From Kiloniellaceae bacterium (lineage in GTDB: Bacteria > Pseudomonadota > Alphaproteobacteria > Kiloniellales > Kiloniellaceae), in contig JANQKX010000593.1 in NCBI GenBank assembly GCA_028280915.1, positions 1 to 12,323 of the forward strand: DNA of 12,323 bases. The letters run 5' to 3'. Position 1 is the first letter of the stretch, and every line of letters starts with the position of its first letter. The position numbers and the translations under genes are program-made. A model generated the notes under the pieces. It did not search any database. It was not told where the DNA came from and saw only the letters and a program-made list of their open reading frames with translations. Below, piece after piece: positions 1 through 5,897 of this stretch.

Positions 1-92
1 CTTGTCCAGCGATCCGTGGCAAAGCGCGGCAGCCAAACGGAAAGCATGCGCGTTGTGGGTTCTTTCTGGGCCATGGGTTTGTGTCGGGCCAT
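1..92 (-). CDS. imuB: ImuB, Y-family polymerase-like mutasome protein (N-terminal fragment)
   Basis: Only the first 30 residues are visible; the gene runs off the left edge. The reading frame is shifted relative to imuA and begins inside the imuA 3' end. ATG at 92 is preceded by GGAGGA (106-101) with 8 nt spacing, so it is the preferred start; in-frame ATGs at 74 and 47 are alternatives. The visible protein reaches RMLSVWLPLCHGSLDK, which resembles the usual ImuB opening (R-x-L-S-x-W-L-P) before its degenerate polymerase palm. In this family ImuB is a catalytically inactive Y-family homologue that links ImuA, the beta clamp and DnaE2 during error-prone lesion bypass (established knowledge). 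It is very probably co-transcribed with imuA under LexA control. The call rests on position and a short N-terminus, so it is moderate. Confidence 0.6.
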   Translation of the reverse strand, partial: MARHKPMAQKEPTTRMLSVWLPRFATDRWT

Positions 93-957
93 GGGCTTCT
101 TCCTCCGGGTTTTCCGTCGACCCTTGATTGTCGTTCGAGGGAAACTTCTTGTCAGTGATTTCCCCATAACCAACTTCCAGGGCCCAGCTTTTGGGCGTGG
201 CCCCGCGGCAGCGGATCAGTTCCACCTGCCAGCGGGCCGATCCCAGCTCTTTTTTCGCCAATTCCTTTTCCGCCAGCTTCTTTTCCGGCTCGGTCGTTCG
301 GTACTCCGCGCCTTGATCGGGCTGGGACAAGAGGGCGCCGACGCGCCAGCGGGTGGCGGCGGCCCACTGGCCGGAAAAAGCGGCTCCGGCGCGGCGTTCG
401 TGGCGCAGGCCGCGCTGCAGGGCAAAGGCCGTTACGCCGCTGGCCTTGGCGGCCAGTTGCAGGCGACGGCCGGCCCGGGATTCCAGGGGCGCGGTCTCCC
501 CGACCACGGCGGCCAGGCCGGGGCCGCTCAAGCCTTCCTCCATGGCCCAGAGCAGATCGGTTTCATTCTTGGCCTGCACCAAAAGCAGGCGCGCCGGGTC
601 CACGCCCCAGGCGCTGAGCGCCGGTAGGTAGAGATCGCGCCAGGGCGACACCCACAACAAGGGGCCGGGCCGCCGGGCCATCAAGCGGGCCAGCCAGATG
701 AGGCAAAAACCGGTCGCCGGGCCGTCGTCCCATTCGGGCCGCGCCGCCGCCACCTCGTGCAGGCAGGCCGTGGCCAGTCCGCCGCCGGGCAGATGATCAT
801 CCACGGCCGGCAAGCCGGAGGCGATGTGTGCCCGAGCCAGGTCTTGTAGCGGGCCTTGTAAGGGGCTTTGCCCGGAACTCAGCCCTGGACTTTGTAAGGC
901 GCCGGCCCCCTGCTCAAGGGCGCGAATGCGTGCCTTTAACCTGTCGATCTGGCCCAT
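1..957 (-). CDS. imuA: ImuA, RecA/SulA-like SOS mutasome protein (3' end outside window)
   Basis: An open leftward frame of 319 codons to the edge, with no stop in the window. It reads MGQIDRLKARIRALEQ, then a Gln/Pro-rich stretch, then ASGLPAVDDHLPGGGLATACLHEVAA, then LLWVSPWRDLYLPALSAWGVDPARLLLV. That is the ImuA/RecA-like pattern: a 'GLxxxDxxLPGGGL' substitute for the Walker A region, then the L-W-V-S strand and the 'WGVDPARLL' helix. Later come the RWQVELIRCRGATPKSW segment and an HAFRLAAAL tail. ATG 957 is chosen because GAGG lies 5 nt upstream (966-963); ATG 972 in the same frame lacks a Shine-Dalgarno. ImuA supports translesion synthesis with ImuB and DnaE2 (family knowledge). A Lys/Glu-rich insert (KLAEK-ELAKK-ELG, 279-241) is low complexity. 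The promoter carries a LexA box. Confidence 0.85.
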   Translation of the reverse strand, partial: MGQIDRLKARIRALEQGAGALQSPGLSSGQSPLQGPLQDLARAHIASGLPAVDDHLPGGGLATACLHEVAAARPEWDDGPATGFCLIWLARLMARRPGPLLWVSPWRDLYLPALSAWGVDPARLLLVQAKNETDLLWAMEEGLSGPGLAAVVGETAPLESRAGRRLQLAAKASGVTAFALQRGLRHERRAGAAFSGQWAAATRWRVGALLSQPDQGAEYRTTEPEKKLAEKELAKKELGSARWQVELIRCRGATPKSWALEVGYGEITDKKFPSNDNQGSTENPEEEAHGPTQTHGPERTHNAHAFRLAAALCHGSLDK

Positions 958-978
958 GCTCGCCTCGGTCATATAAAT

Positions 979-993
979 GTTCTTGTTTTGTTC
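979..993. promoter_or_regulatory. LexA operator (alphaproteobacterial SOS box) for imuA
   Basis: The plus strand reads GTTC-TTGTTTT-GTTC, an exact match to the GTTC-N7-GTTC direct-repeat LexA site known in Alphaproteobacteria. It ends 6 bp upstream of the first possible imuA ATG (972) and overlaps the predicted -10 box, so bound LexA would block RNA polymerase. This predicts DNA-damage induction of imuA-imuB. The divergent thioesterase begins about 100 bp away on the other side; whether LexA affects it is unknown. Confidence 0.88.
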
Positions 994-1018
994 TAAAAAT
1001 TTTCACTTCCCGAGTCAA
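990..1018 (-). promoter_or_regulatory. Predicted sigma70-type promoter of imuA
   Basis: On the minus strand there is a -35 TTGACT (1018-1013), a 17-bp spacer and a -10 TAGAAC (995-990). Five of six -35 bases and four of six -10 bases fit the consensus, and the spacing is ideal. The -10 shares four bases with the LexA half-site at 990-993, the usual design for repression by steric exclusion. Transcription would start near 983, giving a leader of roughly 26 nt before ATG 957. Confidence 0.65.
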
Positions 1019-1090
1019 GCGGAGTTTTCGGCCCCTCTTTTTCCCCTGGGGGCTGGACAGGGCGCAAAGAAAACGGCAGCTTGCTGCTCC

Positions 1091-1495
1091 ATGTTGGATG
1101 CAAATCGTGCCAAAGGCGGCTTTGCCGACCTGGTTGGCTATGACCTGGCCGCCTGGGAAGAAGGCTTGGCCGAGGTCACCTTGGAAGTGACGCAAAAACA
1201 CGCCAATCGCAGTGGCGCGATGCATGGCGGCATGCTGACCACCCTGATCGATACGGCTTGCGGCTATGCGGGCTGCTACGCGCCGCCCGACGCGCCGGCC
1301 AAGCGGGCCTTCACCCTATCCCTGAATTGCCATTTCATCGCCACCGCCAACATCGGCAACCGGCTGACCGCCCGGGCGAGAAAAACCGGTGGCGGCCGCT
1401 CGGTCTTTTTCGCCGCCTGCGAGGTACAGGATCAAGACGGCCGTCTCGTCGGCCGTGGCGAGGGATGTTTTAAGTACATTCAGCTGCGCACATGA
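1091..1495 (+). CDS. PaaI-family hotdog thioesterase
   Basis: This 134-aa protein has the size and fold pattern of a PaaI/YbgC-like hotdog thioesterase, which hydrolyses acyl- or aryl-CoA thioesters in the cytoplasm. The diagnostic segment HANRSGAMHGGMLTTLIDTA (38-57) holds Asn39, the HGG turn at 45-47 and Asp54, matching the Asn/His/Asp active-site set of PaaI-type enzymes. The segments LSLNCHFIATANIGNRL and GRSVFFAACEVQDQDGRLV fit the later strands of the fold. The frame stays open upstream to an ATG at 977, but that ATG lies inside the imuA control region, so ATG 1091 is preferred although no clear Shine-Dalgarno precedes it. The gene is divergent from imuA and convergent with the leucine dehydrogenase. 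No neighbour suggests the acyl group; assigning it to phenylacetate degradation would be unsupported. Confidence 0.85.
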   Translation: MLDANRAKGGFADLVGYDLAAWEEGLAEVTLEVTQKHANRSGAMHGGMLTTLIDTACGYAGCYAPPDAPAKRAFTLSLNCHFIATANIGNRLTARARKTGGGRSVFFAACEVQDQDGRLVGRGEGCFKYIQLRT

Positions 1496-1502
1496 AAGCC
1501 GA

Positions 1503-1529
1503 TCCGCGAGCCATCAAGTCACTCGCGGA
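1503..1529. terminator. Inverted repeat between convergent genes, possible terminator
   Basis: TCCGCGAG (1503-1510) and CTCGCGGA (1522-1529) form a perfect 8-bp stem with an 11-nt loop, between the ends of two convergent genes. No strong T-run follows on either strand (CTTT comes a few bases later on the minus strand). A bidirectional terminator is plausible from position but not proven. A partial third copy of the arm (CTCGCGGcc) occurs near 1557. Confidence 0.4.
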
Positions 1530-1567
1530 CCCTCGGGTGACAGAAATGAAAACCGCTCGCGGCCGGC

Positions 1568-2626
1568 TTAGGCGGCCTGGGACTGGGCGCCTTTTTGGAA
1601 GCGGGCGCGGGCCAGGCGTTCGGCGGCCTGGGACGTGGGGGTGCCTTGGGAATCGGCGAGCTTGAAAATCTCCGATAAGGTGTCCCCAATGCGTGCGATA
1701 TGGCTGTAGGTCATGGCCATATCGAACTTGCCGCCGGCATGTTCCTCGTTGACCAGGATCAAGCCGCCGGCGTTGATGACAAAATCGGGGGCATAGAGTT
1801 TGCCTTGCTGGGCCAGGGCAATACCGTGCCGGGCCTCGGCCAGCTGATTGTTGGCGGAGCCGGCGATGACACGGGCGCGCAGGCGCGGCAGGGTCTCGTC
1901 ATTGATGACCGCGCCCAAGGCACAGGGGGCGAAGACATCCACGTCCTGGTCGAAAATCTCGTCCAGGCCCACCGGCTCGGCGGCGAACTCCTCCACCACC
2001 CGGGTCACGGCCTTGGGGTTCAAGTCGGTGACCAGCAGCTCGGCGCCCTCGGCGAACAGCCGTTCGCAGAGGTAGTAGCCGACGGCGCCCAGGCCCTGCA
2101 CGGCCACCCTGATGCCGGATAGGCTGTCGCGGCCCAGCTTGTGGCGCACCGCGGCCTTGATGCCCACAAAAACCCCATAGGCGGTGGCCGGGGCCGGGTC
2201 GCCCACGCCGCCGTTGGAGGTGCCGGCCACATGGGGCGTGATCTTGGCCATGGTCTTCACGTCGCCGACCGTGATGCCCACGTCTTCCGCCACGGTGTAG
2301 TTGCCGCCGAAGGAATTCACGAATTCGCCCATGGCATGGAACAAAGCGTCCGACTTCAAGGTCTTGGGATCGCCGATGATGACCGACTTCCCACCGCCCA
2401 GGGGCAAACCCGCCAAGGCCGCCTTATAGGTCATGCCGCGGGAGAGGCGCAGGGCATCGGTCAGGGCCTCGGCATCGCTGTCGTAGTTCCACATGCGGCA
2501 GCCGCCAAGGGCCGGCCCCAGGTTGGTGTTGTGGACGGCGATGATGGCGCGCAGACCGCTCTTGGGATCGTTGCAAAAGCTGACCTGCTCGTGGTCGTCG
2601 AATTCTGTGTGGGCGAAAATGGGCAT
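1568..2626 (-). CDS. Leucine dehydrogenase-type amino-acid dehydrogenase (Glu/Leu/Phe/Val family)
   Basis: A 352-aa enzyme expected to deaminate a branched-chain or related amino acid to the 2-oxo acid with NAD+, or the reverse. N-terminal substrate domain: GPALGGCRMW (38-46), MTYKAALAGLPLGGGK (65-80) and EDVG (114-117). Lys68 and Lys80 fall at the same numbers as the substrate-binding and catalytic lysines of Bacillus leucine dehydrogenase, and Asp115 is also conserved. The Rossmann domain has GLGAVG (178-183), then a cofactor-side D201 and SANNQL (257-262). ATG 2626 is preferred over an upstream in-frame TTG at 2656 because GGAG sits 5 nt before it and the lysine numbering then matches the family. 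Leucine versus phenylalanine or valine preference cannot be read from sequence. A long leader with palindromes suggests regulated expression. Confidence 0.88.
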   Translation of the reverse strand: MPIFAHTEFDDHEQVSFCNDPKSGLRAIIAVHNTNLGPALGGCRMWNYDSDAEALTDALRLSRGMTYKAALAGLPLGGGKSVIIGDPKTLKSDALFHAMGEFVNSFGGNYTVAEDVGITVGDVKTMAKITPHVAGTSNGGVGDPAPATAYGVFVGIKAAVRHKLGRDSLSGIRVAVQGLGAVGYYLCERLFAEGAELLVTDLNPKAVTRVVEEFAAEPVGLDEIFDQDVDVFAPCALGAVINDETLPRLRARVIAGSANNQLAEARHGIALAQQGKLYAPDFVINAGGLILVNEEHAGGKFDMAMTYSHIARIGDTLSEIFKLADSQGTPTSQAAERLARARFQKGAQSQAA

Positions 2627-2656
2627 GTCCACTCCGTCGGTTGAGGCTTCCCCCAA

Positions 2657-2680
2657 AGATATCTGCCCCCAGAGATATCT
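2657..2680. repeat. Twin AGATATCT palindromes in the leader of the leucine dehydrogenase
   Basis: The self-complementary octamer AGATATCT occurs at 2657-2664 and again at 2673-2680, start to start 16 bp. They sit 30-55 bp upstream of the preferred ATG 2626. A related AGATAT lies at 2732-2737. Regular spacing near one and a half helical turns and dyad symmetry suggest a binding site, for example for an Lrp/AsnC-type regulator; the regulator identity is inference only. Confidence 0.5.
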
Positions 2681-2719
2681 ACCTTTGACACCCTTACCGG
2701 GCGAAAATTAGAGAATAGC

Positions 2720-2747
2720 AATGTATCGGTTAGATATTTGCTAACAA
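2720..2747 (-). promoter_or_regulatory. Candidate promoter of the leucine dehydrogenase
   Basis: The minus strand shows TTGTTA (2747-2742), a 16-bp spacer and TACATT (2725-2720). The spacer contains the interrupted palindrome TTAG-N7-CTAA (2730-2744), which could be an operator between the promoter boxes. The match to consensus is modest. A start near 2713 would give a leader of almost 90 nt containing both AGATATCT elements. Confidence 0.3.
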
Positions 2748-2781
2748 GGTCATGAAATTGAAGTCAAAAATCGGTCATCGG

Positions 2782-2833
2782 AAAAATAGACCGATCCGGA
2801 AACAGAACCGCCAAAGCGGTTCAAGAATCGGTC
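2782..2833 (-). terminator. Rho-independent terminator of the agmatinase-SDR unit
   Basis: Read on the minus strand, GACCGAT (2833-2827) pairs with ATCGGTC (2795-2789). Inside it, GAACCGC (2822-2816) pairs with GCGGTTC (2811-2805) around a TTTG loop. The outer stem is followed directly by TATTTTT (2788-2782). A strong inner 7-bp hairpin, a second 7-bp stem and a T-run fit an intrinsic terminator about 125 nt after the SDR stop. The plus-strand copy of ATCGGTC at 2770-2776 offers an alternative partner for the same arm. Confidence 0.55.
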
Positions 2834-2863
2834 CGATCGCCTCCCCAAAGGGTAATAATGTTT

Positions 2864-2923
2864 TGCCTTCGCAACTGCGAAATGCGGCAGGCTGCCGCCT
2901 GCGGGAGCCAAACAAGACTCCCG
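2864..2923. repeat. Cluster of GC-rich inverted repeats downstream of the SDR gene
   Basis: Three adjacent dyads lie here: TTCGCA/TGCGAA (2868-2881, 2-nt loop), GCGGCA/TGCCGC (2884-2898, 3-nt loop) and CGGGAG/CTCCCG (2902-2923, 10-nt loop). They occupy the transcribed tail between the SDR stop (2958) and the terminator. They may stabilise the mRNA 3' end, add termination, or be a degenerate copy of a dispersed intergenic repeat; one window cannot decide. With the terminator, promoter and twin palindromes listed separately, they account for most of the 331-bp gene-free stretch 2627-2957, in which no further gene is seen. Confidence 0.4.
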
Positions 2924-2957
2924 GCAGGGCAAAGGCGCTTGGTAACTGAGGTCCGCT

Positions 2958-3716
2958 TTAGGGCAGGGCGGTGATGCCGCCGTCGACGACGAGTTCGGTG
3001 CCGGTGATGAAGCTGGCCTTGTCCGAGAGCAAAAACAAAGTGGCGTTGGCCATGTCCTGGGGCTCGCCGACCCGGCCCAGGGGGAAGGCCGCGTTGGCCG
3101 CGGCCAGCTTTTGCGGATCGTCCACCCAGCGCTGCTGCATGGGGGACATGGTCCCGGAGGGCAGCAGGCTGTTGGAGCGGATGCCCTTGCCGGCGTATTG
3201 GATGGCCAGGGACTTGGAGAGGGAGATCATGGCCGCCTTGGTGGCCTGATAGGCGTCCTGCGGCGCGTCGTCGCCGCGCAAGGCCTGAATGGAGGCGATG
3301 TGCACCATGGCGCCCCCGCTTTCCGCCTTGTCCGCCGAGGTGCGCGTCATCAAGGGGATGGCGCTGCGGCAGCAAAGGCGCATGGAGTTGAGATTGATCT
3401 CCAGCACCCGGTCCCAGATATCATCGGGCACCTCGGCCAGGCCCAGGTCGCGCCCGAACCACAGGACCCCGGCGGCGTTGACCAGGTAGTCCATCCGGCC
3501 CGTTTGGGCGAAGGTTTTTTCAAAGGCCTCGGCAACAAAGGCGGCATCGCTGACGTCGCCTTGCAGGAAAGTGGCGTCGGGGGGCAGGGGCGCGGTCGGT
3601 TCCTTCAAATCCACCATGGCAACACGGGCCCCTTCGGCCGCTAGATCATGGGCAATGGCATAGCCCATGCCGCCGCTGGCGCCGGTGACAACCGCTGTTT
3701 TTCCCGCAAAACTCAT
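2958..3716 (-). CDS. Short-chain dehydrogenase/reductase (classical SDR)
   Basis: A 252-aa classical SDR, presumably cytoplasmic and NAD(P)-dependent. Visible motifs: the TGASGGMG dinucleotide loop (11-18), Asp36 at the end of the second strand (favours NAD(H)), GDVSD (53-57), NAAG (80-83), Ser142 in IASIQ, and the YQATK catalytic pair Tyr156/Lys160. The C-terminus ends FITGTELVVDGG, normal for 3-oxoacyl-ACP reductase/glucose-dehydrogenase-like members. ATG 3716 has GGGAGAG upstream with about 8 nt spacing. The gene starts 34 bp after the ureohydrolase stop, so the two are probably one transcript. That suggests the substrate is an alcohol, ketone or acid derived from the same catabolic route, but family sequence does not give the substrate. 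A generic fatty-acid-reductase label would be over-reading. Confidence 0.9.
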   Translation of the reverse strand: MSFAGKTAVVTGASGGMGYAIAHDLAAEGARVAMVDLKEPTAPLPPDATFLQGDVSDAAFVAEAFEKTFAQTGRMDYLVNAAGVLWFGRDLGLAEVPDDIWDRVLEINLNSMRLCCRSAIPLMTRTSADKAESGGAMVHIASIQALRGDDAPQDAYQATKAAMISLSKSLAIQYAGKGIRSNSLLPSGTMSPMQQRWVDDPQKLAAANAAFPLGRVGEPQDMANATLFLLSDKASFITGTELVVDGGITALP

Positions 3717-3750
3717 GAAGTGCTCTCCCGTCTCTCAAACAATTAGGTGA

Positions 3751-4725
3751 CTAGGCCTGACGCCGCTGGTGCAGGGCGTCGGCCAGGATACAGATGATCT
3801 CGAACATCATGGTGGCCCCCACCAGCGCCGTGTTGCCGCTGGGATCAAAGGGCGGGGCGACTTCCACCACGTCGCCGCCAATGAGGTTCAGGCCCTGCAG
3901 GCCGCGCAGCATCTTTTGCGCCTCGAAGGTGGTGAAGCCGCCGATTTCCGGTGTGCCCGTGCCCGGCGCGTAAACCGGGTCCAGGCCGTCCACGTCGAAG
4001 CTGATGTAGGTGGGGCCGTCGCCCACCACCCGGCGGGCCTCCTCGATCACCGCGTCCACGCCCATCCGGTAAAACTCGTCGATGTCGATCATGCGGATCC
4101 CTTGGGCGTGGCCCCAGTCGTTATCCGTTTCATGATAGAGCGCACCGCGCAGGCCGATCTGCACCGTGCGCTTGGGGTCCAGGAGACCCTCTTCGATGGC
4201 CCGGCGGAAGGGGGTGCCATGGGTATACTCATGGCCGCCGAAGTAGCGGTCGAAGGTATCGGCGTGGGCATCGAAATGCACCATGCCCAAGGGCCGGTCC
4301 TTGGCGATGGCCCGCATGATGGGCAGGGTGATCAGATGATCGCCGCCCGCCGAGAGGGGCAGAATGCCGGCCTGGTGCACCTCGCGGAAGAAATCCTCGA
4401 CCCGCTGCAAGGTGTCGGGCAGATCGATGGGATTGACCGGCGTATCGCCCAGATCGGCGCAGTTGCACAGGTGAAAGGGCTTGATGCCGCTGATCTGGTG
4501 CACGTTACGCACCATGGTTGAAAGATCGCGGATTTGCCGCGGGCCGTGGCGGGCGCCGGCCCGGTTGGTGGTGCCCCCATCCCAGGGTACGCCGATCAAG
4601 CCGATGTCCACCCCCTTGCCGCTGAAGTCCTTCAAGTAAGGCAGGCGCATGAAGGTGGCCACGCCGGCGAAGCGGGGCAGGACGTTGCCGGGGACCGGCA
4701 AAAAGGAAAGGGGACTGTCGCTCAT
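3751..4725 (-). CDS. Agmatinase-family ureohydrolase
   Basis: A 324-aa binuclear-metal ureohydrolase that removes urea from a guanidino compound (agmatine, 4-guanidinobutyrate, 3-guanidinopropionate or similar). Signature regions: NRAGARHGPRQIR (54-66), AGGDH (126-130), HFDAHAD (150-156) and FDVDGLDP (243-250). His130, Asp152, His154, Asp156, Asp244 and Asp246 provide the six expected metal ligands, so the enzyme should be active. It has Leu131 after GGDH where arginases and many agmatinases have Ser, one hint that the substrate is not agmatine. ATG 4725 is preceded by AAAAGG with 7 nt spacing. It heads a unit with the SDR gene. The name speB is withheld because substrate identity is not decided by sequence; no decarboxylase, putrescine or GABA gene lies nearby. 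Confidence 0.87.
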   Translation of the reverse strand: MSDSPLSFLPVPGNVLPRFAGVATFMRLPYLKDFSGKGVDIGLIGVPWDGGTTNRAGARHGPRQIRDLSTMVRNVHQISGIKPFHLCNCADLGDTPVNPIDLPDTLQRVEDFFREVHQAGILPLSAGGDHLITLPIMRAIAKDRPLGMVHFDAHADTFDRYFGGHEYTHGTPFRRAIEEGLLDPKRTVQIGLRGALYHETDNDWGHAQGIRMIDIDEFYRMGVDAVIEEARRVVGDGPTYISFDVDGLDPVYAPGTGTPEIGGFTTFEAQKMLRGLQGLNLIGGDVVEVAPPFDPSGNTALVGATMMFEIICILADALHQRRQA

Positions 4726-4783
4726 GTCTGGGCCTTTTATTGCTTGATTATCCGCCGCTTGGAAAGAAAGCCTTTACCATAGA

Positions 4784-4812
4784 TCTATACTCTGCGGAGT
4801 CGGTTATGTCAG
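4784..4812 (-). promoter_or_regulatory. Predicted promoter of the ureohydrolase-SDR unit
   Basis: The minus strand carries CTGACA (4812-4807), exactly 17 bp, then TATAGA (4789-4784). The -10 overlaps the perfect palindrome ATAGATCTAT (4779-4788), a possible operator. Transcription would start near 4777, about 50 nt before the ureohydrolase ATG. No equally good promoter is visible for the divergent gene at 4868. Confidence 0.5.
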
Positions 4813-4867
4813 TAAGGTTCGGTTAAGTGTTGCTTGCAGGAGTCATCTCGGATCGGAGGCGGGGGTT

Positions 4868-5875
4868 ATGAGCTTTTCCCCGACCCCTGGCGTGGCCGCT
4901 GACACCCTGCGCGCCGGGCCCTTCCGCCAGAACCCCCTGGCCCCGCGTGCCGACCCCCTGCGTAGCGATCCCTTACAAAACAATCCCACCCATGGCGGCG
5001 CGGCGCAAACGCCGGGAAAAGCGCCGGACAGCGTCCGTCTTTCCTTGTCACCGCAAGCCCGGGGCCTGGCTCCCGAGCTGCCGCAACGCGGCACGACCTT
5101 GGAGAGCGGCGCGCCCGACAAAAACGCCGCGGAGGCCGCCACGGGGACCGACATCGCGCCTTTGCCGGGTGACGTGGAAAAAATCGTCTTCGGCGCCCTG
5201 GAGAACATGCGCGGCGACCTGGGACATTTTTTGGGCAGTCTGGGTTTTGGCGGCGCGGAACAAGACAGCTTTGCCGCAGCTTTCGTGGAACCGGCCATCG
5301 CCGCGCTCAATGCCGGCGTGGATTTTTCCGCCGAATTGTCCTTTACCGCCTTTTCCCAGGTGACCCGGATTTCCGGCTCCAACTTCAGTCAGTCCACCAG
5401 CCTGGAGGCGCGCAGCCTGGAAATCGATGTGAACCGTTCCACCGGCGAGGTGACGGTGACCATGGCCAGCCTGTCCATTCAACAGGACATTTATCAATCC
5501 GGTGGAATAGACGCGTCGCCCATCATTGACTTGGCCACCGGTCTGCCGCCCGAGGCGGATACGCCGGCAACGGAAACGGCGGCGCCTGCTGCACCGACCG
5601 CCGATGAGCCCGTTCCGGCCCCATCAGGCGATGACACGTCTGTGGAAGAAAGCTATTTGGAAAAGCTGCTGCGGGACAGCACCGAAGCCCTTTTGGCGCA
5701 ACAGCGGGAATTCATCAGCCGCCTGTCCCTGCGGTCGGTCGAGAACTATCACGATGAGCTGGGGTACCCGCACACCAAGTTGAACCTGGATGCGGCCACC
5801 CCCATCCCAGGGGCGAACACGGAAACCAGCGGCAATGGGGCCGATGAGCGTTCCGCCGTGTCCCTTAGCGCCTAA
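4868..5875 (+). CDS. Uncharacterised 335-aa protein
   Basis: I do not recognise the family. ATG 4868 has GGAGG about 8 nt upstream, and the composition is ordinary for the window, so it is a real gene. No signal peptide or membrane helix is visible. Layout: residues 1-100 are Pro-rich and probably disordered (repeated DPL/NPL turns), with a DSVRLSLSPQA motif at 54-64. Residues 101-150 are helical (GDVEKIVFGALENMRGDLGH). Residues 151-210 look like alternating beta strands (LEIDVNRSTGEVTVTMASL). Residues 225-258 are an Ala/Pro/Thr linker. Residues 259-295 form a charged helix (ESYLEKLLRDSTEALLAQQR). Short 'xVxLSxxA' motifs after Pro-rich leaders occur in some flagellar-accessory proteins, but that is only an impression. 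It stands alone between a divergent ureohydrolase and a convergent halogenase 22 bp away. Confidence 0.8.
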   Translation: MSFSPTPGVAADTLRAGPFRQNPLAPRADPLRSDPLQNNPTHGGAAQTPGKAPDSVRLSLSPQARGLAPELPQRGTTLESGAPDKNAAEAATGTDIAPLPGDVEKIVFGALENMRGDLGHFLGSLGFGGAEQDSFAAAFVEPAIAALNAGVDFSAELSFTAFSQVTRISGSNFSQSTSLEARSLEIDVNRSTGEVTVTMASLSIQQDIYQSGGIDASPIIDLATGLPPEADTPATETAAPAAPTADEPVPAPSGDDTSVEESYLEKLLRDSTEALLAQQREFISRLSLRSVENYHDELGYPHTKLNLDAATPIPGANTETSGNGADERSAVSLSA

Positions 5876-5897
5876 CGTTTTCTACACAACACCGACT

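Noticed and set aside
16..627. A plus-strand 203-codon frame opposite imuA
   Set aside because: The minus strand gives ImuA motifs plus a LexA-controlled promoter; the plus frame has a biased, featureless translation.
977..1090. An N-terminal extension of the thioesterase starting at ATG 977
   Set aside because: It would start inside the LexA box and adds 38 residues with no similarity to hotdog proteins.
2627..2656. A TTG start for the leucine dehydrogenase
   Set aside because: ATG 2626 has a good Shine-Dalgarno and brings the catalytic lysines to the family numbering.
2864..2923. A CRISPR-like or insertion-sequence terminal repeat
   Set aside because: The dyads are different short stems without regular spacers, and there is no transposase or target duplication.
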